From: Bombus terrestris
Lineage: Eukaryota > Arthropoda > Insecta > Hymenoptera > Apidae
DNA length: 64,000 nt
Assembly: GCF_910591885.1 (NCBI RefSeq)
Contig: NW_025963575.1
Location: 1 to 64,000 of the forward strand
Direction of reading: 5' to 3'
Within the stretch, counting starts at the first letter, position 1; every line of letters begins with the position of its first letter. Shown here piece after piece: positions 1-13,260 of this stretch. Below the pieces are notes generated by a model. It had not been told where the DNA came from, did no database searches, and was given only the letters and a program-made list of their open reading frames with translations. The position numbers were made by a program, and so were the translations under genes.

Positions 1-490
1 GGGTGTCCCACGTTGTCCCACGTTGTCCCACGTTGTCCCACGTTGTCCCACGTTGTCCAACGATGTCCAACGGTGTCCCACGTTGTCCCACGTTGTCCCA
101 CGTTGTCCCACGTTGTCCCACGGTGTCCAACGATGTCCAACGGTGTCCAACGGTGTCCCACGGTGTCCAACGATGTCCAACGGTGTCCAACGGTGTCCCA
201 CGGTGTCCAACGGTGTCCCACGTTGTCCCACGTTGTCCCACGGTGTCCAACGATGTCCAACGGTGTCCAACGGTGTCCAACGGTGTCCCACGGTGTCCAA
301 CGGTGTCCCACGTTGTCCCACGTTGTCCCACGTTGTCCCACGTTGTCCCACGTTGTCCCACGTTGTCCCACGTTGTCCCACGTTGTCCCACGATGTCCCA
401 CGTTGTCCCACGTTGTCCCACGTTGTCCCACGTTGTCCCACGTTGTCCCACGTTGTCCCACGTTGTCTCACGGTGTCCAACGATGTCCAA

Positions 491-1580
491 CGGTGTCCCA
501 CGTTGTCCCACGTTGTCCCACGTTGTCCCACGGTGTCCAACGGTGTCCCACGTTGTCCCACGTTGTCCCACGGTGTCCAACGATATCCAACGGTGTCCAA
601 CGATGTCCAACGGTGTCCCACGTTGTCCCACGTTGTCCCACGTTGTCCCACGATGTCCCACGGTGTCCAACGATGTCCAACGGTGTCCAACGGTGTCCCA
701 CGGTGTCCAACGATGTCCAACGGTGTCCAACGGTGTCCCACGGTGTCCAACGGTGTCCCACGTTGTCCCACGTTGTCCCACGGTGTCCAACGATGTCCAA
801 CGGTGTCCAACGGTGTCCCACGGTGTCCCACGTTGTCCCACGTTGTCCCACGGTGTCCAACGATGTCCAACGGTGTCCCACGTTGTCCCACGTTGTCCCA
901 CGTTGTCCCACGTTGTCCCACGTTGTCCCACGTTGTCCCACGTTGCCCCCCGGTGTCCAACGATGTCCAACGGTGTCCCACGTTGTCCCACGTTGTCCCA
1001 CGTTGTCCCACGTTGTCCCACGGTGTCCAACGATGTCCAACGGTGTCCAACGATGCCCAACGGTGTCCCACGTTGTCCAACGGTGTCCCACGTTGTCCCA
1101 CGTTGTCCCACGTTGTCCCACGTTGTCCCACGATGTCCCACGTTGTCCCACGTTGTCCCACGTTGTCCCACGTTGTCCCACGTTGTCCCACGGTGTCCAA
1201 CGATGTCCAACGGTGTCCCACGTTGTCCAACGGTGTCCCACGTTGTCCCACGTTGTCCCACGTTGTCCCACATTGTCCCACGATGTCCCACGGTGTCCAA
1301 CGATGTCCAACGGTGTCCAACGGTGTCCCACGGTGTCCCACGTTGTCCCACGTTGTCCCACGGTGTCCAACGGTGTCCAACGGTGTCCAACGGTGTCCAA
1401 CGATGTCCAACGGTGTCCAACGGTGTCCCACGGTGTCCAACGGTGTCCAACGGTGTCCCACGGTGTCCAACGGTGTCCCACGTTGTCCCACGTTGTCCCA
1501 CGTTGTCCCACGTTGTCCCACGATGTCCCACGTTGTCCAACGATGTCCAACGATGTCCCACGTTGTCCCACGTTGTCCTA
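491..1580. repeat. 1.1-kb higher-order segment, copy 1 of 3
   Basis: This segment contains, in order, cgatatccaa (581), cgttgccccc (941), cgatgcccaa (1051) and a terminal cgttgtccta (1571). The same order recurs about 5,920 bp away (6501, 6861, 6971, 7491) and about 8,950-8,960 bp away (9531, 9901, 10011, 10531). The 10-bp change in offset inside the second comparison marks a gain or loss of one whole monomer. Ends are approximate. Confidence 0.75.
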
Positions 1581-3560
1581 CGTTGTCCCACGTTGTCCCA
1601 CGTTGTCCCACGTTGTCCCACGTTGTCCCACGTTGTCCCACGGTGTCCAACGGTGTCCCACGTTGTCCCACGTTGTCCCACGGTGTCCAACGATATCCAA
1701 CGGTGTCCAACGATGTCCAACGGTGTCCCACGTTGTCCAACGGTGTCCCACGTTGTCCCACGTTGTCCCACGTTGTCCCACGATGTCCCACGTTGTCCAA
1801 CGATGTCCAACGGTGTCCCACGTTGTCCCACGTTGTCCTACGTTGTCCCACGTTGTCCCACGTTGTCCCACGTTGTCCCACGTTGTCCCACGGTGTCCAA
1901 CGATGTCCAACGGTGTCCAACGGTGTCCCACGGTGTCCAACGGTGTCCCACGTTGTCCCACGTTGTCCCACGTTGTCCCACGTTGTCCCACGTTGTCCCA
2001 CGGTGTCCAACGGTGTCCAACGGTGTCCAACGGTGTCCAACGATGTCCAACGGTGTCCAACGGTGTCCCACGGTGTCCAACGGTGTCCCACGGTGTCCAA
2101 CGGTGTCCCACGTTGTCCCACGTTGTCCCACGTTGTCCCACGGTGTCCAACGGTGTCCCACGTTGTCCCACGTTGTCCCACGGTGTCCAACGATATCCAA
2201 CGGTGTCCAACGATGTCCAACGGTGTCCCACGTTGTCCAACGGTGTCCCACGTTGTCCCACGTTGTCCCACGTTGTCCCACGATGTCCCACGTTGTCCAA
2301 CGATGTCCAACGGTGTCCCACGTTGTCCCACGTTGTCCTACGTTGTCCCACGTTGTCCCACGTTGTCCCACGTTGTCCCACGTTGTCCCACGGTGTCCAA
2401 CGATGTCCAACGGTGTCCAACGGTGTCCCACGGTGTCCAACGGTGTCCCACGTTGTCCCACGTTGTCCCACGTTGTCCCACGTTGTCCCACGGTGTCCCA
2501 CGTTGTCCCACGTTGTCCCACGTTGTCCCACGTTGTCCCACGTTGTCCAACGATGTCCAACGGTGTCCCACGTTGTCCCACGTTGTCCCACGTTGTCCCA
2601 CGTTGTCCCACGGTGTCCAACGGTGTCCAACGATGTCCAACTGTGTCCAACGGTGTCCCACGTTGTCCCACGTTGTCCCACGTTGTCCCACGTTGTCCCA
2701 CGTTGTCCAACGATGTCCAACGGTGTCCCACGTTGTCCCACGTTGTCCCACGGTGTCCCACGTTGTCCCACGTTGTCCCACGTTGTCCCACGGTGTCCAA
2801 CGATGTCCAACGGTGTCCAACGGTGTCCCACGTTGTCCCACGTTGTCCCACGTTGTCCCACGGTGTCCAACGATGTCCAACGGTGTCCCACGTTGTCCCA
2901 CGTTGTCCCACGTTGTCCCACGTTGTCCCACGTTGTCCCACGTTGTCCCACGTTGTCCCACGTTGTCCCACGTTGTCCCACGGTGTCCAACGGTGTCCAA
3001 CGATGTCCCACGTTGTCCCACGTTGTCCCACGTTGTCCCACGTTGTCCCACGTTGTCCCACGATGTCCCACGTTGTCCAACGATGTCCAACGGTGTCCCA
3101 CGTTGTCCCACGTTGTCCAACGTTGTCCAACGGTGTCCCACGTTGTCCCACGTTGTCCCACGTTGTCCCACGTTGTCCCACGTTGTCCCACGTTGTCCCA
3201 CGTTGTCCCACGTTGTCCCACGTTGTCCCACGATGTCCCACGTTGTCCAACGATGTCCAACGGTGTCCCACGTTGTCCCACGTTGTCCCACGTTGTCCCA
3301 CGTTGTCCCACGTTGTCCCACGTTGTCCCACGTTGTCCCACGTTGTCCCACGTTGTCCCACGGTGTCCAACGGTGTCCAACGGTGTCCAACGGTGTCCAA
3401 CGGTGTCCCACGTTGTCCCACGTTGTCCAACGTTGTCCAACGGTGTCCCACGTTGTCCCACGTTGTCCCACGTTGTCCCACGTTGTCCCACGTTGTCCCA
3501 CGTTGTCCCACGTTGTCCCACGTTGTCCCACGTTGTCCCACGTTGTCCCACGATGTCCCA

Positions 3561-4180
3561 CGTTGTCCAACGATGTCCCACGTTGTCCCACGATGTCCAA
3601 CGGTGTCCCACGTTGTCCCACGTTGTCCCACGTTGTCCCACGTTGTCCCACGTTGTCCCACGTTGTCCCACGTTGTCCCACGTTGTCCCACGGTGTCCAA
3701 CGGTGTCCAACGGTGTCCAACGGTGTCCAACGATGTCCAACGGTGTCCAACGGTGTCCCACGGTGTCCAAAGGTGTCCAACGGTGTCCCACGTTGTCCCA
3801 CGTTGTCCCACGTTGTCCCACGTTGTCCCACGTTGTCCCACGATGTCCCACGTTGTCCAACGATGTCCAACGGTGTCCCACGTTGTCCCACGTTGTCCAA
3901 CGTTGTCCAACGGTGTCCCACGTTGTCCCACGTTGTCCCACGTTGTCCCACGTTGTCCCACGTTGTCCCACGTTGTCCCACGTTGTCCCACGTTGTCCCA
4001 CGTTGTCCCACGATGTCCCACGTTGTCCAACGATGTCCAACGGTGTCCCACGTTGTCCCACGTTGTCCCACGTTGTCCCACGTTGTCCCACGGTGTCCAA
4101 CGATGTCCAACGGTGTCCCACGTTGTCCCACGTTGTCCCACGTTGTCCCACGTTGTCCCACGTTGTCCCACGCTGTCCCA
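3561..4180. repeat. Segment with a partner 8.84 kb to the right
   Basis: Markers cgatgtccaa (3591), cgttgtccaa-cgatgtccaa (4021) and cgctgtccca (4171) reappear at 12431, 12861 and 13011, a constant 8,840-bp offset. The rare monomer cgctgtccca was otherwise seen at 11861 and, in a different context, at 24241, 51751, 52681 and 63621. This links the left part of the array with its middle. Confidence 0.6.
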
Positions 4181-4520
4181 CGGTGTCCAACGGTGTCCAA
4201 CGGTGTCCCACGTTGTCCCACGTTGTCCCACGTTGTCCCACGATGTCCCACGTTGTCCCACGTTGTCCCACGTTGTCCCACGTTGTCCCACGTTGTCCCA
4301 CGTTGTCCCACGTTGTCCCACGTTGTCCCACGGTGTCCAACGATGTCCAACGGTGTCCAACGGTGTCCCACGGTGTCCAACGATGTCCAACGGTGTCCAA
4401 CGGTGTCCCACGGTGTCCAACGGTGTCCCACGTTGTCCCACGTTGTCCCACGGTGTCCAACGATGTCCAACGGTGTCCAACGGTGTCCAACGGTGTCCCA
4501 CGGTGTCCAACGGTGTCCCA

Positions 4521-4680
4521 CGTTGTCCCACGTTGTCCCACGTTGTCCCACGTTGTCCCACGTTGTCCCACGTTGTCCCACGTTGTCCCACGTTGTCCCA
4601 CGTTGTCCCACGTTGTCCCACGTTGTCCCACGTTGTCCCACGTTGTCCCACGTTGTCCCACGTTGTCCCACGTTGTCCCA
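4521..4680. repeat. Longest pure run of consensus monomers (16 units)
   Basis: Sixteen consecutive cgttgtccca monomers occur without a variant, the longest uninterrupted consensus run I noticed. Runs of 15 occur at 16391-16540 and 14451-14600, and one of 14 at 33531-33670. On the - strand such runs place GGG every 10 bases with 7-nt spacers. Confidence 0.85.
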
Positions 4681-6410
4681 CGGTGTCCAACGATGTCCAA
4701 CGGTGTCCAACGGTGTCCCACGTTGTCCCACGTTGTCCTACGTTGTCCCACGTTGTCCCACGTTGTCCCACGTTGTCCCACGTTGTCCCACGGTGTCCAA
4801 CGGTGTCCCACGTTGTCCCACGTTGTCCCACGGTGTCCAACGATATCCAACGGTGTCCAACGATGTCCAACGGTGTCCCACGTTGTCCCACGTTGTCCCA
4901 CGTTGTCCCACGATGTCCCACGGTGTCCAACGATGTCCAACGGTGTCCAACGGTGTCCCACGGTGTCCAACGATGTCCAACGGTGTCCAACGGTGTCCCA
5001 CGGTGTCCAACGATGTCCAACGGTGTCCCACGTTGTCCCACGTTGTCCAACGTTGTCCAACGGTGTCCCACGTTGTCCCACGTTGTCCCACGTTGTCCCA
5101 CGTTGTCCCACGTTGTCCCACGTTGTCCCACGTTGTCCCACGTTGTCCCACGTTGTCCCACGATGTCCCACGTTGTCCAACGATGTCCAACGGTGTCCCA
5201 CGTTGTCCCACGTTGTCCCACGTTGTCCCACGTTGTCCCACGTTGTCCCACGTTGTCCCACGTTGTCCCACGTTGTCCCACGTTGTCCCACGGTGTCCAA
5301 CGGTGTCCAACGGTGTCCAACGGTGTCCAACGGTGTCCCACGTTGTCCCACGTTGTCCAACGTTGTCCAACGGTGTCCCACGTTGTCCCACGTTGTCCCA
5401 CGTTGTCCCACGTTGTCCCACGTTGTCCCACGTTGTCCCACGTTGTCCCACGTTGTCCCACGTTGTCCCACATTGTGCCACGATGTCCCACGTTGTCCAA
5501 CGATGTCCCACGTTGTCCCACGATGTCCAACGGTGTCCCACGTTGTCCCACGTTGTCCCACGTTGTCCCACGTTGTCCCACGTTGTCCCACGTTGTCCCA
5601 CGTTGTCCCACGTTGTCCCACGGTGTCCAACGGTGTCCAACGGTGTCCAACGGTGTCCAACGATGTCCAACGGTGTCCAACGGTGTCCCACGGTGTCCAA
5701 CGGTGTCCAACGGTGTCCCACGTTGTCCCACGTTGTCCCACGTTGTCCCACGTTGTCCCACGTTGTCCCACGATGTCCCACGTTGTCCAACGATGTCCAA
5801 CGGTGTCCCACGTTGTCCCACGTTGTCCAACGTTGTCCAACGGTGTCCAACGATGTCCCACGTTGTCCCACGTTGTCCCACGTTGTCCCACGATGTCCCA
5901 CGTTGTCCCACGTTGTCCCACGTTGTCCCACGTTGTCCCACGTTGTCCCACGTTGTCCCACGTTGTCCCACGTTGTCCCACGGTGTCCAACGATGTCCAA
6001 CGGTGTCCAACGGTGTCCCACGGTGTCCAACGATGTCCAACGGTGTCCAACGGTGTCCCACGGTGTCCAACGGTGTCACACGTTGTCCCACGTTGTCCCA
6101 CGGTGTCCAACGATGTCCAACGGTGTCCAACGGTGTCCAACGGTGTCCCACGGTGTCCAACGGTGTCCCACGTTGTCCCACGTTGTCCCACGTTGTCCCA
6201 CGTTGTCCCACGTTGTCCCACGTTGTCCCACGTTGTCCCACGTTGTCCCACGTTGTCCCACGATGTCCCACGTTGTCCCACGTTGTCCCACGTTGTCCCA
6301 CGTTGTCCCACGTTGTCCCACGTTGTCCCACGTTGTCCCACGGTGTCCAACGATGTCCAACGGTGTCCAACGGTGTCCCACGTTGTCCCACGTTGTCCTA
6401 CGTTGTCCCA

Positions 6411-7500
6411 CGTTGTCCCACGTTGTCCCACGTTGTCCCACGTTGTCCCACGGTGTCCAACGGTGTCCCACGTTGTCCCACGTTGTCCCACGGTGTCCAA
6501 CGATATCCAACGGTGTCCAACGATGTCCAACGGTGTCCCACGTTGTCCCACGTTGTCCCACGTTGTCCCACGATGTCCCACGGTGTCCAACGATGTCCAA
6601 CGGTGTCCAACGGTGTCCCACGGTGTCCAACGATGTCCAACGGTGTCCAACGGTGTCCCACGGTGTCCAACGGTGTCCCACGTTGACCCACGTTGTCCCA
6701 CGGTGTCCAACGATGTCCAACGGTGTCCAACGGTGTCCCACGGTGTCCCACGTTGTCCCACGTTGTCCCACGGTGTCCAACGATGTCCAACGGTGTCCCA
6801 CGTTGTCCCACGTTGTCCCACGTTGTCCCACGTTGTCCCACGTTGTCCCACGTTGTCCCACGTTGCCCCCCGGTGTCCAACGATGTCCAACGGTGTCCCA
6901 CGTTGTCCCACGTTGTCCCACGTTGTCCCACGTTGTCCCACGGTGTCCGACGATGTCCAACGGTGTCCAACGATGCCCAACGGTGTCCCACGTTGTCCAA
7001 CGGTGTCCCACGTTGTCCCACGTTGTCCCACGTTGTCCCACGTTGTCCCACGATGTCCCACGTTGTCCCACGTTGTCCCACGTTGTCCCACGTTGTCCCA
7101 CGTTGTCCCACGGTGTCCAACGATGTCCAACGGTGTCCCACGTTGTCCAACGGTGTCCCACGTTGTCCCACGTTGTCCCACGTTGTCCCACGTTGTCCCA
7201 CGATGTCCCACGGTGTCCAACGATGTCCAACGGTGTCCAACGGTGTCCCACGGTGTCCCACGTTGTCCCACGTTGTCCCACGGTGTCCAACGGTGTCCAA
7301 CGGTGTCCAACGGTGTCCAACGATGTCCAACGGTGTCCAACGGTGTCCCACGGTGTCCAACGGTGTCCAACGGTGTCCCACGGTGTCCAACGGTGTCCCA
7401 CGTTGTCCCACGTTGTCCCACGTTGTCCCACGTTGTCCCACGATGTCCCACGTTGTCCAACGATGTCCAACGGTGTCCTACGTTGTCCCACGTTGTCCTA
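6411..7500. repeat. 1.1-kb higher-order segment, copy 2 of 3
   Basis: This is the partner of 491-1580 at an offset of 5,920 bp, recognised by the same ordered rare monomers (6501, 6861, 6971, 7491). It carries private changes: cgttgaccca at 6681, cggtgtccga at 6941 and an extra cgttgtccta at 7471. They suggest divergence after duplication. Confidence 0.7.
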
Positions 7501-9440
7501 CGTTGTCCCACGTTGTCCCACGTTGTCCCACGTTGTCCCACGTTGTCCCACGTTGTCCCACGTTGTCCCACGTTGTCCCACGGTGTCCAACGGTGTCCCA
7601 CGTTGTCCCACGTTGTCCCACGGTGTCCAACGATATCCAACGGTGTCCAACGATGTCCAACGGTGTCCCACGTTGTCCAACGGTGTCCCACGTTGTCCCA
7701 CGTTGTCCCACGTTGTCCCACGATGTCCCACGTTGTCCAACGATGTCCAACGGTGTCCCACGTTGTCCCACGTTGTCCTACGTTGTCCCACGTTGTCCCA
7801 CGTTGTCCCACGTTGTCCCACGTTGTCCCACGGTGTCCAACGATGTCCAACGGTGTCCAACGGTGTCCCACGGTGTCCAACGGTGTCCCACGTTGTCCCA
7901 CGTTGTCCCACGTTGTCCCACGTTGTCCCACGTTGTCCCACGGTGTCCAACGGTGTCCAACGGTGTCCAACGGTGTCCAACGATGTCCAACGGTGTCCAA
8001 CGGTGTCCCACGGTGTCCAACGGTGTCCAACGGTGTCCCACGTTGTCCCACGTTGTCCCACGTTGTCCCACGTTGTCCCACGTTGTCCCACGATGTCCCA
8101 CGTTGTCCCACGGTGTCCAACGGTGTCCAACGGTGTCCAACGGTGTCCAACGATGTCCAACGGTGTCCAACGGTGTCCCACGGTGTCCAACGGTGTCCAA
8201 CGGTGTCCCACGTTGTCCCACGTTGTCCCACGTTGTCCCACGTTGTCCCACGTTGTCCCACGATGTCCCACGTTGTCCAACGATGTCCAACGGTGTCCCA
8301 CGTTGTCCCACGTTGTCCAACGTTGTCCAACGGTGTCCCACGTTGTCCCACGTTGTCCTACGTTGTCCCACGTTGTCCCACGTTGTTCCACGTTGTCCCA
8401 CGTTGTCCCACGTTGTCCCACGTTGTCCCACGGTGTCCAACGGTGTCCAACGATGTCCCACGGTGTCCAACGATGTCCAACGGTGTCCAACGGTGTCCCA
8501 CGGTGTCCAACGGTGTCCCACGTTGTCCCACGTTGTCCCACGTTGTCCCACGGTGTCCAACGGTGTCCCACGTTGTCCCACGTTGTCCCACGGTGTCCAA
8601 CGATATCCAACGGTGTCCAACGATGTCCAACGGTGTCCCACGTTGTCCAACGGTGTCCCACGTTGTCCCACGTTGTCCCACGTTGTCCCACGATGTCCCA
8701 CGTTGTCCAACGATGTCCAACGGTGTCCCACGTTGTCCCACGTTGTCCTACGTTGTCCCACGTTGTCCCACGTTGTGCCACGTTGTCCCACGTTGTCCCA
8801 CGGTGTCCAACGATGTCCAACGGTGTCCAACGGTGTCCCACGGTGTCCAACGGTGTCCCACGTTGTCCCACGTTGTCCCACGTTGTCCCACGTTGTCCCA
8901 CGGTGTCCCACGTTGTCCCACGTTGTCCCACGTTGTCCCACGTTGTCCCACGTTGTCCAACGATGTCCAACGGTGTCCCACGTTGTCCCACGTTGTCCCA
9001 CGTTGTCGCACGTTGTCCCACGGTGTCCAACGATGTCCAACGGTGTCCAACGGTGTCCCACGGTGTCCAACGATGTCCAACGGTGTCCAACGGTGTCCCA
9101 CGGTGTCCAACGGTGTCCCACGTTGTCCCACGTTGTCCCACGGTGTCCAACGATGTCCAACGGTGTCCAACGGTGTCCAACGGTGTCCCACGGTGTCCAA
9201 CGGTGTCCCACGTTGTCCCACGTTGTCCCACGTTGTCCCACGTTGTCCCACGTTGTCCCACGTTGTCCCACGTTGTCCCACGTTGTCCCACGATGTCCCA
9301 CGTTGTCCCACGTTGTCCCACGTTGTCCCACGTTGTCCCACGTTGTCCCACGTTGTCCCACGTTGTCCCACGGTGTCCAACGATGTCCAACGGTGTCCAA
9401 CGGTGTCCCACGTTGTCCCACGTTGTCCTACGTTGTCCCA

Positions 9441-10540
9441 CGTTGTCCCACGTTGTCCCACGTTGTCCCACGTTGTCCCACGGTGTCCAACGGTGTCCCA
9501 CGTTGTCCCACGTTGTCCCACGGTGTCCAACGATATCCAACGGTGTCCAACGATGTCCAACGGTGTCCCACGTTGTCCCACGTTGTCCCACGTTGTCCCA
9601 CGATGTCCCACGGTGTCCAACGATGTCCAACGGTGTCCAACGGTGTCCCACGGTGTCCAACGATGTCCAACGGTGTCCAACGGTGTCCCACGGTGTCCAA
9701 CGGTGTCCCACGTTGTCCCACGTTGTCCCACGGTGTCCAACGATGTCCAACGGTGTCCAACGGTGTCCCACGGTGTCCCACGTTGTCCCACGTTGTCCCA
9801 CGGTGTCCAACGATGTCCAACGGTGTCCCACGTTGTCCCACGTTGTCCCACGTTGTCCCACGTTGTCCCACGTTGTCCCACGTTGTCCCACGTTGTCCCA
9901 CGTTGCCCCCCGGTGTCCAACGATGTCCAACGGTGTCCCACGTTGTCCCACGTTGTCCCACGTTGTCCCACGTTGTCCCACGGTGTCCAACGATGTCCAA
10001 CGGTGTCCAACGATGCCCAACGGTGTCCCACGTTGTCCAACGGTGTCCCACGTTGTCCCACGTTGTCCCACGTTGTCCCACGTTGTCCCACGATGTCCCA
10101 CGTTGTCCCACGTTGTCCCACGTTGTCCCACGTTGTCCCACGTTGTCCCACGGTGTCCAACGATGTCCAACGGTGTCCCACGTTGTCCAACGGTGTCCCA
10201 CGTTGTCCCACGTTGTCCCACGTTGTCCCACGTTGTCCGACGATGTCCCACGGTGTCCAACGATGTCCAACGGTGTCCAACGGTGTCCCACGGTGTCCCA
10301 CGTTGTCCCACGTTGTCCCACGGTGTCCAACGGTGTCCAACGGTGTCCAACGGTGTCCAACGATGTCCAACGGTGTCCAACGGTGTCCCACGGTGTCCAA
10401 CGGTGTCCAACGGTGTCCCACGGTGTCCAACGGTGTCCCACGTTGTCCCACGTTGTCCCACGTTGTCCCACGTTGTCCCACGATGTCCCACGTTGTCCAA
10501 CGATGTCCAACGGTGTCCCACGTTGTCCCACGTTGTCCTA
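9441..10540. repeat. 1.1-kb higher-order segment, copy 3 of 3
   Basis: This is the partner of 491-1580 at an offset of 8,950 bp at its left end and 8,960 bp further right, with markers at 9531, 9901, 10011 and 10531. A private cgttgtccga lies at 10231. The block ends with cgttgtccta at 10531, like the other two copies. Confidence 0.7.
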
Positions 10541-12400
10541 CGTTGTCCCACGTTGTCCCACGTTGTCCCACGTTGTCCCACGTTGTCCCACGTTGTCCCA
10601 CGGTGTCCAACGGTGTCCCACGTTGTCCCACGTTGTCCCACGGTGTCCAACGATATCCAACGGTGTCCAACGATGTCCAACGGTGTCCCACGTTGTCCAA
10701 CGGTGTCCCACGTTGTCCAACGGTGTCCCACGTTGTCCCACGTTGTCCCACGTTGTCCCACGATGTCCCACGTTGTCCAACGATGTCCAACGGTGTCCCA
10801 CGTTGTCCCACGTTGTCCTACGTTGTCCCACGTTGTCCCACGTTGTCCCACGTTGTCCCACGTTGTCCCACGGTGTCCAACGATGTCCAACGGTGTCCAA
10901 CGGTGTCCCACGGTGTCCAACGGTGTCCCACGTTGTCCCACGTTGTCCCACGTTGTCCCACGTTGTCCCACGTTGTCCCACGGTGTCCAACGGTGTCCAA
11001 CGGTGTCCAACGGTGTCCAACGATGTCCAACGGTGTCCAACGGTGTCCCACGGTGTCCAACGGTGTCCCACGGTGTCCAACGGTGTCCCACGTTGTCCCA
11101 CGTTGTCCCACGTTGTCCCACGGTGTCCCACGTTGTCCCACGTTGTCCCACGTTGTCCCACGTTGTCCCACGTTGTCCCACGTTGTCCCACGTTGTCCAA
11201 CGATGTCCAACGGTGTCCCACGTTGTCCCACGTTGTCCCACGTTGTCCCACGTTGTCCCACGGTGTCCAACGGTGTCCAACGATGTCCAACTGTGTCCAA
11301 CGGTGTCCCACGTTGTCCCACGTTGTCCCACGTTGTCCCACGTTGTCCCACGTTGTCCAACGATGTCCAACGGTGTCCCACGTTGTCCCACGTTGTCCCA
11401 CGGGGTCCAACGGTGTCCCACGTTGTCCCACGTTGTCCCACGGTGTCCAACGATGTCCAACGGTGTCCAACGGTGTCCCACGGTGTCCCACGTTGTCCCA
11501 CGTTGTCCCACGGTGTCCAACGATGTCCAACGGTGTCCCACGTTGTCCCACGTTGTCCCACGTTGTCCCACGTTGTCCCACGTTGTCCCACGTTGTCCCA
11601 CGTTGTCCCACGTTGTCCCACGTTGTCCCACGGTGTCCAACGGTGTCCAACGATGTCCCACGTTGTCCCACGTTGTCCCACGTTGTCCCACGTTGTCCCA
11701 CGTTGTCCCACGATGTCCCACGTTGTCCAACGATGTCCAACGGTGTCCCACGTTGTCCCACGTTGTCCAACGTTGTCCAACGGTGTCCCACGTTGTCCCA
11801 CGTTGTCCCACGTTGTCCCACGTTGTCCCACGTTGTCCCACGTTGTCCCACGTTGTCCCACGCTGTCCCACGTTGTCCCACGATGTCCCACGTTGTCCAA
11901 CGATGTCCAACGGTGTCCCACGTTGTCCCACGTTGTCCCACGTTGTCCCACGTTGTCCCACGTTGTCCCACGTTGTCCCACGTTGTCCCACGTTGTCCCA
12001 CGTTGTCCCACGGTGTCCAACGGTGTCCAACGGTGTCCAACGGTGTCCAACGATGTCCAACGGTGTCCAACGGTGTCCCACGGTGTCCAACGGTGTCCAA
12101 CGGTGTCCCACGTTGTCCCACGTTGTCCCACGTTGTCCCACGTTGTCCCACGTTGTCCCACGATGTCCCACGTTGTCCAACGGTGTCCAACGATGTCCAA
12201 CGGTGTCCAACGGTGTCCAACGGTGTCCCACGTTGTCCCACGTTGTCCAACGTTGTCCAACGGTGTCCCACGTTGTCCCACGTTGTCCCACGTTGTCCCA
12301 CGTTGTCCCACGTTGTCCCACGTTGTCCCACGTTGTCCCACGTTGTCCCACGTTGTCCCACGTTGTCCCACGATGTCCCACGTTGTCCAACGATGTCCCA

Positions 12401-13020
12401 CGTTGTCCAACGATGTCCCACGTTGTCCCACGATGTCCAACGGTGTCCCACGTTGTCCCACGTTGTCCCACGTTGTCCCACGTTGTCCCACGTTGTCCCA
12501 CGTTGTCCCACGTTGTCCCACGTTGTCCCACGGTGTCCAACGGTGTCCAACGGTGTCCAACGGTGTCCAACGATGTCCAACGGTGTCCAACGGTGTCCCA
12601 CGGTGTCCAACGGTGTCCAACGGTGTCCCACGTTGTCCCACGTTGTCCCACGTTGTCCCACGTTGTCCCACGTTGTCCCACGATGTCCCACGTTGTCCAA
12701 CGATGTCCAACGGTGTCCCACGTTGTCCCACGTTGTCCAACGTTGTCCAACGGTGTCCCACGTTGTCCCACGTTGTCCCACGTTGTCCCACGTTGTCCCA
12801 CGTTGTCCCACGTTGTCCCACGTTGTCCCACGTTGTCCCACGTTGTCCCACGATGTCCCACGTTGTCCAACGATGTCCAACGGTGTCCCACGTTGTCCCA
12901 CGTTGTCCCACGTTGTCCCACGTTGTCCCACGGTGTCCAACGATGTCCAACGGTGTCCCACGTTGTCCCACGTTGTCCCACGTTGTCCCACGTTGTCCCA
13001 CGTTGTCCCACGCTGTCCCA
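12401..13020. repeat. Partner segment of 3561-4180 (8.84 kb offset)
   Basis: This has the same marker order as 3561-4180, with rare cgctgtccca at 13011. It lies just left of the 280-bp local duplication. The block limits are approximate. Confidence 0.6.
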
Positions 13021-13260
13021 CGGTGTCCAACGGTGTCCAACGATGTCCCACGTTGTCCCACGTTGTCCCACGTTGTCCCACGATGTCCCACGTTGTCCCA
13101 CGTTGTCCCACGTTGTCCCACGTTGTCCCACGTTGTCCCACGTTGTCCCACGTTGTCCCACGTTGTCCCACGGTGTCCAACGGTGTCCAACGGTGTCCAA
13201 CGGTGTCCAACGATGTCCAACGGTGTCCAACGGTGTCCCACGGTGTCCAACGGTGTCCAA

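Larger units (their letters stand above)
3081..5830. repeat. 1.93-kb-offset duplication (3081-3900 and 5011-5830)
   Basis: The two arms share the order of double cgttgtccaa (3111/5041 and 3421/5351), a cgatgtccaa-cggtgtccca step (3591/5521), and the double again (3891/5821), all at a constant 1,930-bp offset. Single-base differences include aggtgtccaa at 3771 against cggtgtccaa at 5701, and cattgtgcca at 5471. Between the arms lie other array monomers, including the longest pure consensus run. The ends were judged by eye. Confidence 0.65.

Noticed and set aside
1..10. First monomer gggtgtccca as a junction with unique DNA
   Set aside because: It differs from an array unit at one base (position 1), and the next units are ordinary. 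A similar gggtgtccaa occurs inside the array at 24351, 51861 and 63731.
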